Below are positions 40,503 through 49,341 of a stretch of DNA of 64,000 bases, one piece after another; positions within the stretch are counted from its first letter, which is position 1, and each line of letters starts with the position of its first letter. The position numbers were made by a program, and so were the translations under genes. This DNA comes from Flavimarina sp. Hel_I_48 (GTDB lineage: Bacteria > Bacteroidota > Bacteroidia > Flavobacteriales > Flavobacteriaceae). The DNA lies in the NCBI RefSeq assembly GCF_000733945.1, contig NZ_JPOL01000002.1, positions 1,055,001-1,119,000 on the forward strand. The letters are read 5' to 3'. The notes beneath the pieces are model-generated. The model ran no database searches and was not told where the DNA came from. It worked only from the letters and a program-made list of their open reading frames with translations.

Positions 40503-41579
40503 ATGAAAATAATAAAATACCTGTTCTTTCTTCTGCTCCTCGTTTTTATAGGTGGGGCGCTCTATTTTGCGACAAAAGATGGAAGCTTCCAGATTGAAAA
40601 AAGCGAACTTATAGAAGCACCTGTACCCGTTGTTTTTAAAAAGGTGAATGATTATAAAAGCTGGGAAAACTGGGGTCCATGGAAAAAAGAAGACAGCACG
40701 ATGATCTTTAACTATCCTGAAAAAACAAGTGGCGAAGGTGCAGGATACAGCTGGAACGGCAAAGAATGGGACGGTTCCCTAAAAACCGTTGAAGTGATAC
40801 CGAATCAATCCATAAAACAGACGATCAATTTTGAGACCGCAGCCAGCCAGCGTGAAGCAGATGTATACTGGCGTTTTGAGAAGAATGATAAAGGGACGGA
40901 AGTGACCTGGGGAATGCAGGGTGAACATTCACTTGTAGACAAAGCATATTTTAGCATATTCAACGTGGATTTTGATACAGATATGCGCAAAATGATAACT
41001 GATGGCCTCACCGATCTTCGGAAAAATGTAGAAAAGGAACTTGAAGTTTATACCATTAATGTAGACGGCGTTACCCAGTATGGCGGCGGCTATTATATGT
41101 ACAGAACCACGGCAACCAGTCTGGATGCTATTCCGCAGAAAATAACAAAATTACTTCCTACCGTTGCCAGTTATATGGAACAAAACACTATCACACGGGC
41201 CGGTAGTCCCATGACGATTTACAATTCATATGATAAAACTGGAAATACGGCAATAATCTCTGCCGCAATGCCCACTACCACACGCGTGATCGTACCAGAT
41301 GACAGTAGTGTCCTTTGTGGTTTTATGCCTGCGCAGACCGTTATAAAATCCACTTTAAAAGGAAATTATAAAAACCTGAATGAGGCTATTGAAGAAAGCA
41401 TGACCTATCTTACTAAAAACGGTTATGAGAGAGCAGATGACAGTAATTTTTTTGCCATTTACGTCAATGACCGGGAGAATGTTCCCAATCCAGCCGACTG
41501 GCTCACAGAGATCTACATTCCTATAAAATCCCAGGAAGAAGGGGTGGAAACTTCCGGAATCGAAATGCAAATGCAATGA
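40503..41579 (+). CDS. Membrane-anchored SRPBCC/GyrI-like fusion protein
   Basis: A 358-residue protein. Residues 5-24 form one membrane anchor. Residues about 30-180 form a SRPBCC (START-like) ligand-binding domain with KSELIEAPVPVVFKKVNDYK and WENWGPW. Residues about 195-350 resemble a GyrI-like or AraC effector-binding domain (YYMYRTTATSLDAIPQKI, then DWLTEIYIPI). Both domains bind small molecules, and there is no DNA-binding part, so it may sense or buffer a ligand at the membrane. The stop overlaps the start of the fluoride channel gene (ATGA), implying coupling. Confidence 0.82.
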   Translation: MKIIKYLFFLLLLVFIGGALYFATKDGSFQIEKSELIEAPVPVVFKKVNDYKSWENWGPWKKEDSTMIFNYPEKTSGEGAGYSWNGKEWDGSLKTVEVIPNQSIKQTINFETAASQREADVYWRFEKNDKGTEVTWGMQGEHSLVDKAYFSIFNVDFDTDMRKMITDGLTDLRKNVEKELEVYTINVDGVTQYGGGYYMYRTTATSLDAIPQKITKLLPTVASYMEQNTITRAGSPMTIYNSYDKTGNTAIISAAMPTTTRVIVPDDSSVLCGFMPAQTVIKSTLKGNYKNLNEAIEESMTYLTKNGYERADDSNFFAIYVNDRENVPNPADWLTEIYIPIKSQEEGVETSGIEMQMQ

Positions 41580-41947
41580 AACAGCTGTTGCTCGTATTTT
41601 TAGGGGGCGGCCTGGGGAGCATTTTACGTTTTATGGTAGGCAAATGGCTCAACAGCCCGAAAACAGGTATTCCCTATGGTACGTTTATGGCAAATATTCT
41701 TGGCAGTCTGCTCATAGGTTTTATACTGGGATGGGCCGCTAAAAACAATAACCTCAACTCCAGTATGGTTCTTCTCTTTGCGACTGGATTTTGTGGCGGT
41801 TTTACAACATTTTCCACTTTCGCTTATGAAAATCATGTACTGTTGAGAACAGGGGATTTTACAAATTTTCTCCTATACACTTTTACCAGTCTGATAGTGG
41901 GTTTTGCAGCGGTTTTCGCCGGAATGGCAATTTCAAGGTATCTTTAA
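41576..41947 (+). CDS. crcB: Fluoride ion channel FluC/CrcB
   Basis: A 123-residue inner-membrane protein with four helices that exports fluoride as a dual-topology dimer. Family motifs are FLGGGLGSILRFMVGKWL, GTFMANILGSLLIGF (pore Asn) and FATGFCGGFTTFSTFAYEN, with the Phe residues of the pore and the central sodium-site Thr. There is no fluoride riboswitch visible upstream. The start overlaps the SRPBCC/GyrI-like gene by four bases. Confidence 0.95.
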   Translation: MKQLLLVFLGGGLGSILRFMVGKWLNSPKTGIPYGTFMANILGSLLIGFILGWAAKNNNLNSSMVLLFATGFCGGFTTFSTFAYENHVLLRTGDFTNFLLYTFTSLIVGFAAVFAGMAISRYL

Positions 41948-42101
41948 AATTTATATTCAATTTCCAGTAACTAAATACTGAAAAATCCCTCTTAAAATTT
42001 AACCGGTAATTCACGTTTTTAGCTCTAAAAACGGTTATTTTACCCCTATAAACCACTCCAATAACGCCATATTTTCGGGCTTTTAACTGAAAATCACCCT
42101 A

Positions 42102-43322
42102 ATGTCACGATTTGTTGCCGCCTATACAAAAAGTTTTAAAGGTCTTTCCGCGGAAGTATGGTGGCTGGCGCTTATCACTCTCGTCAACAGGGCCGGTGCG
42201 ATGGTCATTCCCTTTCTTTCCCTTTATCTAACCGAAGATTTATTTTTTAGCTTAGAACAAGTTGGTTGGATCATGACCTGCTTTGGGCTGGGTTCCTTTT
42301 TTGGTTCATGGCTGGGAGGAAAACTTTCTGACCTCATAGGGTATTACAAGGTTATTTTATACAGCCTGGTGGGCACGGCCATTGGTTTTTTGAGTTTGCA
42401 GTATATTGAAAGTTTTGCAGGTATTTGCATTGGTTTTTTCTGTCTTATTGCCATTGCAGACAGTTCCAGACCTGCGTTTTTTGTCGCCCTGAGCGCCTAC
42501 AGCAAACCCGAAAACAAAACACGTTCGCTCACCCTTATTCGGCTGGCGATCAACCTTGGTTTTTCTGCTGGTCCCGCACTCGGCGGACTCATAATTGCGG
42601 GATTGGGATATTATGGCCTTTTCTGGGTAGATGCCCTCACCTGTCTGGGCGCTGCGCTGGTGCTTATAAAAACACTGAACCCTAAAAAAGCCAGAATTAC
42701 AGATGTGGAAAAACTGCTAAATAATCCGTTGCCACCGCATAAGGACAATACTTACGTTCTGTTTTTAATTGCGCTGGCGCTATTTGGGTTCGTTTTTGTG
42801 CAGTACTTTTCAACGATGCCTCTGTATTACAAAGACATTTATGGTTTGAAAGAACAGGAAATAGGTCTGCTTCTTGGCTTTAATGGTTTTCTGATTTTTT
42901 TACTCGAGATGCCGCTGATCACTTTTATGGAGTCCAGAAAATGGTCGCAAGCGGGCAATGTGGTCATGGGAATAATCTTTCTAGCCCTTAGTTTCCCACT
43001 CTATGTATTTACAAATTGGGGCGGAATTTTAATTGTGGGAATGGCATTTGCCACGCTGGGTGAGATGATCGCTTTTCCTTTTGGAAACGCTTTTGCGTTG
43101 CGGCGTTCTAAGTTGGGCCGTCAGGGCGCGTACATGGGGCTTTATAGCATGTCCTTTTCGCTGGCGCATATTTTTGGCCACAACGCAGGAATGCAACTGG
43201 TTGCCGCGCTGGGATACAACAGCACCTGGCTTATAATGTTTGGCGTATCTATGCTTGCCCTTACACTCCTGCTTTATGTACGGAAACGACTAAACAAAGA
43301 ATCAATTTTAAATACACTATAA
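42102..43322 (+). CDS. MFS transporter
   Basis: A 406-residue inner-membrane carrier with about 12 helices. The loop between helices 2 and 3 has GGKLSDLIGYYKVIL, a variant of the MFS signature, and the N half contains RLAINLGFSAGPALGGLIIAG. The middle loop (KTLNPKKARITDVEKLL) divides two six-helix halves. Substrate cannot be told from sequence; a drug or sugar exporter of the MFS_1 type is likely. It stands alone. Confidence 0.88.
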   Translation: MSRFVAAYTKSFKGLSAEVWWLALITLVNRAGAMVIPFLSLYLTEDLFFSLEQVGWIMTCFGLGSFFGSWLGGKLSDLIGYYKVILYSLVGTAIGFLSLQYIESFAGICIGFFCLIAIADSSRPAFFVALSAYSKPENKTRSLTLIRLAINLGFSAGPALGGLIIAGLGYYGLFWVDALTCLGAALVLIKTLNPKKARITDVEKLLNNPLPPHKDNTYVLFLIALALFGFVFVQYFSTMPLYYKDIYGLKEQEIGLLLGFNGFLIFLLEMPLITFMESRKWSQAGNVVMGIIFLALSFPLYVFTNWGGILIVGMAFATLGEMIAFPFGNAFALRRSKLGRQGAYMGLYSMSFSLAHIFGHNAGMQLVAALGYNSTWLIMFGVSMLALTLLLYVRKRLNKESILNTL

Positions 43323-43406
43323 ATAAAAAAAGAAGAACTGAAGAAACTAGAGAAAACCTCAGCGTCATTAAACAGGCCACAAATGACCATTTCTAATGGC
43401 TTTTAA

Positions 43407-44804
43407 TCAAAATTTAGACTTTCCGAAGTATTCTTCGACGATTTTATTGAATTCTTCCGAAATATGGAGCACTTCCGTATCAGGGATTTCGTATAAAGCT
43501 TCATAATCTTTATAGCCATTTTTCAGCATTTTATCCAAGTAAAAATAGGCGGTTTTATCGTCATTATCTTTTGCCGTAAGGCTTATGACCTTTTTGTAAG
43601 CTTCATAATCCTTGCGATCAATCACAGTTTTGAGCACATTGTAAAATATAACCTGTTCTAAATTGAACGCACCAGATGCAAATGCGGCATCGTAGGCTTC
43701 GAGCGAACTGTCCAAAAGTCCTAACATACGCCTGGCCACTTTTTGCTCATAAGGTTTTGCTGTGTTTCCGGCAGCAGTATCCAACTCCTGTATGCGCTCA
43801 TCCCAATAGCCCAGATTCTCAAAACTCGCTGTCGCAATATCCTGTTCCAGAAAATAATTGAGATCTTCTTTGAGAAAAAGTTCGTCTTCACTATTCCTGT
43901 TCTCCCTTCTTCTTGCCGCTGCATATCCGCGTTCCCCGCGTACTTTCCTAATTTGCTGGCGCAGGGGTTTCAATTTGATTTTGCCCCGGTATTTATCTTT
44001 TAGCGCATCTATAAAATCGTAGGCTACTAAAAATTCCTGTTTGCGGGCGAGCATCTCTGCAGTTATAGAATCCCGAACAAAATGACGTCTTACCAGCGTA
44101 TCATTCAGCTCTTCACCAGCTCTTTCCGCTGCGCGGAAATACAACGTACCGAACATTGCCGAGAGATAACTGGACTGTGGCCATTCCCCTTCCCCTTCAT
44201 ACTCAAACAAACTATTTGCTTTGTTCTTAGCTTTCAAAGCGTCAAAAATACCATACATTTTATAGTAATTTGCTGACGCATCTCCCACTAGACCCATGAA
44301 TATAGGTTGCTCCGGCCCCTTTCTCAGTTCGTTTCTATAAAATATATCGTCAATGGCAAGAATTCCCGCAAAACCACTAAGAACATAACTAAGCGCACTG
44401 GCGGTTGTTGCGCCCTGCTTGAGACCGGCTGCATAAATATGGCTAGAATTCATACGTATATTTGATGCCACACGTTGCACCATTGCAGCGGCATTCGCAA
44501 CATTTAGTTCCAGGTCTTCGCCCAGTTTCCATTCATTTGAGGCAATAATAAAATCATCGCCTGCCATATCTGAAATAAAAAGCTTGCTTGCACGCGCGCC
44601 ATTACCGTCTGGATCTAATAGAAAAAGTGTTTTATAGTTGGTATTGGGGTCAAAATCTTTAGGGACATAAAGCGCAAAAGTTTCCTTTATGCTATCATTG
44701 ATAGATATATTTTCATTGACAACACCTTTAGTAAGTTTTAAAGCCTGAGCTACGGAAGCCTGGCCTATACCTAAGCTAAATAATAGTAAAAGAATGTACC
44801 GCAT
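43407..44804 (-). CDS. Exported alpha/beta-hydrolase-like protein without a nucleophile serine
   Basis: A 465-residue secreted protein with a signal peptide ending SVAQ near residue 20. Residues about 40-230 look like an esterase-type alpha/beta hydrolase (TFALYVPKDFDPNTNYKTLF, LLDPDGNG, IYAAGLKQGATTASAL). At the nucleophile elbow, where GxSxG is expected, the sequence is GLKQG with Lys129 in place of Ser. The protein is therefore probably not an esterase unless it uses another residue. The C-terminal half is helical and charged (RKVRGERGYAAARRRENRNS) and may be TPR-like. It has its own promoter and is divergent from lipA. Confidence 0.65.
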   Translation of the reverse strand: MRYILLLLFSLGIGQASVAQALKLTKGVVNENISINDSIKETFALYVPKDFDPNTNYKTLFLLDPDGNGARASKLFISDMAGDDFIIASNEWKLGEDLELNVANAAAMVQRVASNIRMNSSHIYAAGLKQGATTASALSYVLSGFAGILAIDDIFYRNELRKGPEQPIFMGLVGDASANYYKMYGIFDALKAKNKANSLFEYEGEGEWPQSSYLSAMFGTLYFRAAERAGEELNDTLVRRHFVRDSITAEMLARKQEFLVAYDFIDALKDKYRGKIKLKPLRQQIRKVRGERGYAAARRRENRNSEDELFLKEDLNYFLEQDIATASFENLGYWDERIQELDTAAGNTAKPYEQKVARRMLGLLDSSLEAYDAAFASGAFNLEQVIFYNVLKTVIDRKDYEAYKKVISLTAKDNDDKTAYFYLDKMLKNGYKDYEALYEIPDTEVLHISEEFNKIVEEYFGKSKF

Positions 44805-44870
44805 ATTTTTTTAAGTAGAAGTAACAAAAAGTATGCTACAATTTAAACAATCTTTTTTAGTGATAATCTG

Positions 44871-44903
44871 CAAATGTATCGATGTGAAAAAAGTAGCGCT
44901 CAA
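44871..44903 (-). promoter_or_regulatory. Promoter of the hydrolase-like gene
   Basis: On the minus strand TTG (44901-44903), 22 bases, then TACATTTG (44871-44878). This fits the Bacteroidota consensus and lies 67 bases before the start codon. Confidence 0.5.
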
Positions 44904-45011
44904 AAACCCGTATAAACCACCAAAACCACGCTTAAAATAGATCGAAAACCCTCAATTAAGGCGAATTTTTCAAGAAAATCGAACCTGATTTACGTCATAC
45001 GCATATGAGGT

Positions 45012-45019
45012 TATATTTG
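45012..45019 (+). promoter_or_regulatory. -7 box of lipA
   Basis: TATATTTG matches TAnnTTTG and lies 40 bases before the lipA start. No TTG is present at the usual -33 distance. Confidence 0.4.
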
Positions 45020-45059
45020 GCCTACAATTTGTATCTTTACATTCTAAAATTGCCTGATA

Positions 45060-45932
45060 ATGAATACCGAAGTTTTAGAAGCACCCGTACGCCAGCCAAA
45101 ACCAAAATGGCTTCGTGTTAAACTGCCCACCGGCAAAAAATACACTGAACTTAGGAGTCTGGTTGACAAATACGATCTACATACCATTTGTACTTCTGGT
45201 AGCTGCCCCAATATGGGTGAATGCTGGAGCGAGGGTACAGCCACTTTTATGATACTGGGCAATACCTGTACCCGTTCCTGTGGTTTTTGTGGGGTAATGA
45301 CCGGCAGGCCAGATACAGTGGACTGGGAAGAACCAGAAAAAGTAGGGCGTTCCATAAAACTTATGCAGATCAAACATGCGGTAATTACTTCGGTAGACCG
45401 TGATGACCTTAAGGATATGGGATCTATTATGTGGGCCGAGACGGTAAAGGCAATACGCCGCATGAATCCTGACACCACGCTTGAAACTTTGATACCAGAT
45501 TTTCAAGGAAACGAGCGCAATATTGACCGTATTATAGAAGTTGCCCCAGAAGTGGTATCCCACAATATGGAAACCGTAAAGCGACTTACCCGCGAGGTAC
45601 GTATACAAGCGCAATATGAACGCAGCCTTGGCGTGCTCAAATACCTTAAGGATAATGGCATAAACCGAACAAAATCTGGTATTATGCTTGGACTTGGTGA
45701 ACACGAAGAGGAAGTATTGCAGACCATGCGGGACTTGCGCGAAGCAAATGTTGATATTGTGACCATAGGCCAATACCTGCAACCTTCAAAAAAACATCTG
45801 CCCGTCAAACAATTCATCACCCCAGACCAGTTTAAAAAATATGAGACACTGGGTCTTGAAATGGGTTTTCGTCATGTGGAAAGTGGCGCATTGGTACGCT
45901 CTTCTTACAAAGCGCAAAAACACCTTTTATAA
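45060..45932 (+). CDS. lipA: Lipoyl synthase
   Basis: A 290-residue radical SAM enzyme that inserts two sulfur atoms into protein-bound octanoyl groups. The auxiliary cluster motif is CTSGSCPNMGEC, the radical SAM motif is CTRSCGFC, and the C-terminal RSSYKAQ supplies the Ser ligand of the auxiliary cluster. Further features are GILGL-type segments such as SGIMLGLGEHEEEV and DIVTIGQYLQPSKKHLPV. Length is normal. Its partner lipB lies 25 kb away in this window. Confidence 0.97.
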   Translation: MNTEVLEAPVRQPKPKWLRVKLPTGKKYTELRSLVDKYDLHTICTSGSCPNMGECWSEGTATFMILGNTCTRSCGFCGVMTGRPDTVDWEEPEKVGRSIKLMQIKHAVITSVDRDDLKDMGSIMWAETVKAIRRMNPDTTLETLIPDFQGNERNIDRIIEVAPEVVSHNMETVKRLTREVRIQAQYERSLGVLKYLKDNGINRTKSGIMLGLGEHEEEVLQTMRDLREANVDIVTIGQYLQPSKKHLPVKQFITPDQFKKYETLGLEMGFRHVESGALVRSSYKAQKHLL

Positions 45933-46057
45933 GTCCATTTTAACCTAATAATTCTAATTTAGACCCGCTAGCATTTTATAAATTATAGATTGGAACCGCT
46001 AAAAAAGATCAATACAATTGACATCAGCCATAACCAGTATTAAATAAAGCAATTGCA

Positions 46058-47089
46058 ATGACCAGAATAAGACTGGGAATTAATGGTTTTGGCCGTATAG
46101 GCAGAAGACTTTTTAGACTACTTCACAACCACCCAGATATTGAGGTTGTCGCTATTAATGATATTGCCCCGGTAGTGACAATGGCGCATCTGCTTAAATA
46201 CGACAGTATACACGGCACGTTTAATGGGCAGATTGTAGCTACCGAGCAAGACAACGTTTCTTTTATTCAGGTAGACTCCATTAAAGTACCTTTTTTTTCA
46301 TTTAAAAGTCCGTCAGCTATTCCGTGGAAAGATTATAAGGTGGATCTCGTTATAGAGAGTAGCGGCAAGTTTAAAACCTACGAAAAGCTTGAAGGACACC
46401 TCAAAGCCGGCGCGCCAAAGGTTATTTTGAGTGTCCCGCCCCAGGATGATCGCATTAAAACCGTTGTATTAGGTGTCAACGAACATATTTTAAATCCACA
46501 GGATCTTATAATTTCCAACGCAAGTTGCACTACAAACAACGCGGCACCTATGATCAAAGTGGTCAATGATCTCTGTGGAATCAAACAAGCCTATATAAGT
46601 ACTGTCCATTCTTATACTACAGATCAAAGCCTACATGACCAGCCGCACCGGGACTTGCGACGTGCAAGAGCAGCGGGTCAATCAATCGTCCCCACCACTA
46701 CGGGAGCGGCAAAAGCACTTACAAAGATTTTTCCTGAATTAGACAATTTAATAGGGGGTTGCGGCATACGCGTTCCCGTGGCAAACGGTTCCCTGACTGA
46801 TATAACGATAAACGTACAGAAGGAAACTGACATAGAAAGTATAAATGAAGCATTTAAACGCGCTGCTTCAAAAGAACTTCATCATATTATGGAATACAGC
46901 ACCGTACCATTGGTTTCGGTAGATATTATAGGGAACACACACTCTTGCATTCTTGATGCCGAAATGACCTCTGTTATTGGTAATATGGTAAAATTAATTG
47001 GCTGGTATGATAATGAGACGGGATACGCATCGCGCCTTATAGACTTAACGATTCTGGTATGTAGGAAACTTAATCAAAAACTTCACTGA
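46058..47089 (+). CDS. gap: Type I glyceraldehyde-3-phosphate dehydrogenase
   Basis: A 343-residue NAD-dependent enzyme. The nucleotide-binding motif is INGFGRIGRRLF, with AINDIA (Asp favours NAD). The catalytic Cys157 lies in IISNASCTTNNAAP; in glycolytic GapA the same place reads SCTTNCLAP, so the second Cys is Asn161 here. STVHSYTTDQSLHD carries the catalytic His, and VPTTTGAAKALTKIFPEL follows. The variant motif is, as far as I recall, usual for one of the flavobacterial GAPDH paralogues, so a glycolytic or gluconeogenic role is both possible. A hybrid sensor kinase gene follows after 48 bases on the same strand. Confidence 0.94.
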   Translation: MTRIRLGINGFGRIGRRLFRLLHNHPDIEVVAINDIAPVVTMAHLLKYDSIHGTFNGQIVATEQDNVSFIQVDSIKVPFFSFKSPSAIPWKDYKVDLVIESSGKFKTYEKLEGHLKAGAPKVILSVPPQDDRIKTVVLGVNEHILNPQDLIISNASCTTNNAAPMIKVVNDLCGIKQAYISTVHSYTTDQSLHDQPHRDLRRARAAGQSIVPTTTGAAKALTKIFPELDNLIGGCGIRVPVANGSLTDITINVQKETDIESINEAFKRAASKELHHIMEYSTVPLVSVDIIGNTHSCILDAEMTSVIGNMVKLIGWYDNETGYASRLIDLTILVCRKLNQKLH

Positions 47090-47137
47090 GCAATTGGATT
47101 AAAGTAGGTATATTTAAGCCAAAATAATCTCTTACCA

Positions 47138-49336
47138 ATGCCTTTAATAAGTAGAATACTACTTTTTACGCTGCTCATGTGCTACCAGCTAGCAATTGGT
47201 CAACGCACCAGTACCGAAACCCGCATAATAGAAGACAAAATAGATTCCCTGTACATAGAAGCCTTTGACAGTGTTCAACAAAAGGACTATGATGTTACCT
47301 TAAAGAATCTTAAAGAAGGCAAAGAGCTTTCTCGCAGTATAAATGCTAGAGAAAAACTTGCACAAACTACCAGCATGCTTGCTTCTGTTTATCTAATGCT
47401 GAACAATCTCGAAAATGCAAGTGCAGAATGTGTACAAGCCATACAGTTACAGCGTGAATTGAAAAATAAAGATGAATTAGGCAAAAGCTACCTCACGTAC
47501 GCTACAATCAACCTTCAGGCTGGCGACTATGCTGCGGCACAGCGCTACTTAACCGAAGCCGAAACCATTTTTTTAATTACTCAGGATGATGTACATCTAG
47601 CACAAGTTTATCTCGTACAAGGTACTTTGTTTCTCAAAAAAAATAAGCCAAATGCCGCAGTTTTAAAACTTCAAAGCGCACAAAGTTTTTTTTCTAACAA
47701 TGACGGTTCTGACTATTTAAAAGCAAAAACCCTTTTAGAAAGTGCTAAAGCACAAGAGGTTCTAAAAAATAACGTCAAAGCCGAAAATTATGGAACCCAA
47801 TCCCTAATTTTAAGTCAGAACAATAGTTTCTCGCAAATCGAACTTGAAAGTCTTTTTTTCCTTAGCAACCTTGCCAAAAGCCAGGGAAATTTTGAAAAAG
47901 CCTATAGTCTTTTACACGAATTTTACGCAAAACAATCCTTTTTAAAGAAAAAGAATCCTGGCATCAGCAACATGATTGCAGACAGCCAAATGTTAACAGA
48001 GCTTGATCCTAATGGATTTCAGGCACAGCGAAGGATACAGGCCAGTAAAATAACCACTGTTCTTGTGATTGCACTATTTACAATGCTCTGCCTTCTTGCA
48101 CTTTCTTTATATAAAAACAATAACCTTCGCGCGAAGGCAAACGAACTGCTACAGAACAAAAATGCACAATTGCTCGTTGCAAAAGAAAACGCAGAAAAAG
48201 CCTCAATGATTAAGGCGCAGTTTTTATCTACCATAACACATGAATTACGCACGCCTATGTATGCGGTCACGGGTCTCACGCATTTATTAATGGAAGAAAG
48301 CCCAACGGATGAGCAGAAAAAGCACCTGGATTCCCTTAAATTCTCTGGTGAGTATTTACTTTCCCTCATCAATAACATCTTAGATCTCAACAAGTTAGAA
48401 GCAAATAAAGTTGAAGTTGAATATACAACGTTCAATCTAAAAAAACGGGTTGATGATGTGATTTTTGCCCTTTCCCGCTCTGCCGAAGAACGAGGAAATA
48501 AGCTGAAACTCAGCTATGACCAGGATATACCTGAGCAATTGATGGGTGATCCTTTGATGATTTCTCAAATTCTTATAAATTTAATAGGCAATGCCAATAA
48601 ATTCACTAGAGACGGCGATATTAACGTCAGGATTAATCAAAAAAGTGAGACTGACAATCAAATTTACCTTCACTTTGAAGTAGAAGATACAGGAGAGGGC
48701 ATCAGCAAAAAGAAACAGAAAAACATTTTTCAGAATTTTACACAAGGCTCTGTACAGATCAACAGGAAATTTGGCGGTACAGGTTTGGGTCTTTCTATAG
48801 TACGCAGACTTCTTGATTTACAGAATAGCACTATAGATCTTGAAAGTACTCTTGGTAAGGGCTCTAAATTTTTCTTTGATTTAAAATATAATGTTGTGAA
48901 ACAGAAAGACCTAGATGAACATAAAGAAAAAGTCTATGACATAGACTACGATTCCCTTAAAGGACGCCGCATTCTGGTGGTTGAAGACAATAAAATCAAC
49001 CAAATGATAACGCGTAAAATACTGGAAAAAAACGGTATGGATTGTGATGTTGCAGATAATGGTGAAATCGCGATCGAAAAAATTCGGTTTGAGAATTTTG
49101 ACGTCGTCCTTATGGATATTCACATGCCCGGTATAAGCGGCACAGAAGCTACTAAAAGGGTGCGTCAATTCAACGAAGGTGTTCCAATACTTGCACTTAC
49201 GGCGGTAACCATTGATGAAAATATAGATGATTTCTATTTAGCAGGCTTTACGGATATTATTCCTAAACCTTATAAAGTAGAAGAATTCTTCTCGAAAATT
49301 TATAAATGCCTAAAGGATGAAGATATTGTATCTTAG
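47138..49336 (+). CDS. TPR-containing hybrid sensor histidine kinase/response regulator
   Basis: A 732-residue membrane sensor. Order of parts: signal peptide (to about 21, ending IGQ), periplasmic tetratricopeptide repeats (about 30-290), one membrane helix (TTVLVIALFTMLCLLALSLY, about 308-327), coiled coil, HisKA (FLSTITHELRTPMYAVTGL, phosphoacceptor His), HATPase_c (N box ILINLIGNANKFT, G1 EDTGEGIS, G2 GGTGLGLSIV) and a C-terminal receiver (ILVVEDNKINQ, Asp in VVLMDIHMPGI, Lys in IIPKPYKVEEF). There is no DNA-binding domain, so the phosphate probably passes to another protein or the receiver acts on the kinase. The ligand is unknown. Confidence 0.93.
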   Translation: MPLISRILLFTLLMCYQLAIGQRTSTETRIIEDKIDSLYIEAFDSVQQKDYDVTLKNLKEGKELSRSINAREKLAQTTSMLASVYLMLNNLENASAECVQAIQLQRELKNKDELGKSYLTYATINLQAGDYAAAQRYLTEAETIFLITQDDVHLAQVYLVQGTLFLKKNKPNAAVLKLQSAQSFFSNNDGSDYLKAKTLLESAKAQEVLKNNVKAENYGTQSLILSQNNSFSQIELESLFFLSNLAKSQGNFEKAYSLLHEFYAKQSFLKKKNPGISNMIADSQMLTELDPNGFQAQRRIQASKITTVLVIALFTMLCLLALSLYKNNNLRAKANELLQNKNAQLLVAKENAEKASMIKAQFLSTITHELRTPMYAVTGLTHLLMEESPTDEQKKHLDSLKFSGEYLLSLINNILDLNKLEANKVEVEYTTFNLKKRVDDVIFALSRSAEERGNKLKLSYDQDIPEQLMGDPLMISQILINLIGNANKFTRDGDINVRINQKSETDNQIYLHFEVEDTGEGISKKKQKNIFQNFTQGSVQINRKFGGTGLGLSIVRRLLDLQNSTIDLESTLGKGSKFFFDLKYNVVKQKDLDEHKEKVYDIDYDSLKGRRILVVEDNKINQMITRKILEKNGMDCDVADNGEIAIEKIRFENFDVVLMDIHMPGISGTEATKRVRQFNEGVPILALTAVTIDENIDDFYLAGFTDIIPKPYKVEEFFSKIYKCLKDEDIVS

Positions 49337-49341
49337 GATCT

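Noticed and set aside
45177..45782. A 201-codon minus frame inside lipA
   Set aside because: It is antisense to a complete radical SAM enzyme.
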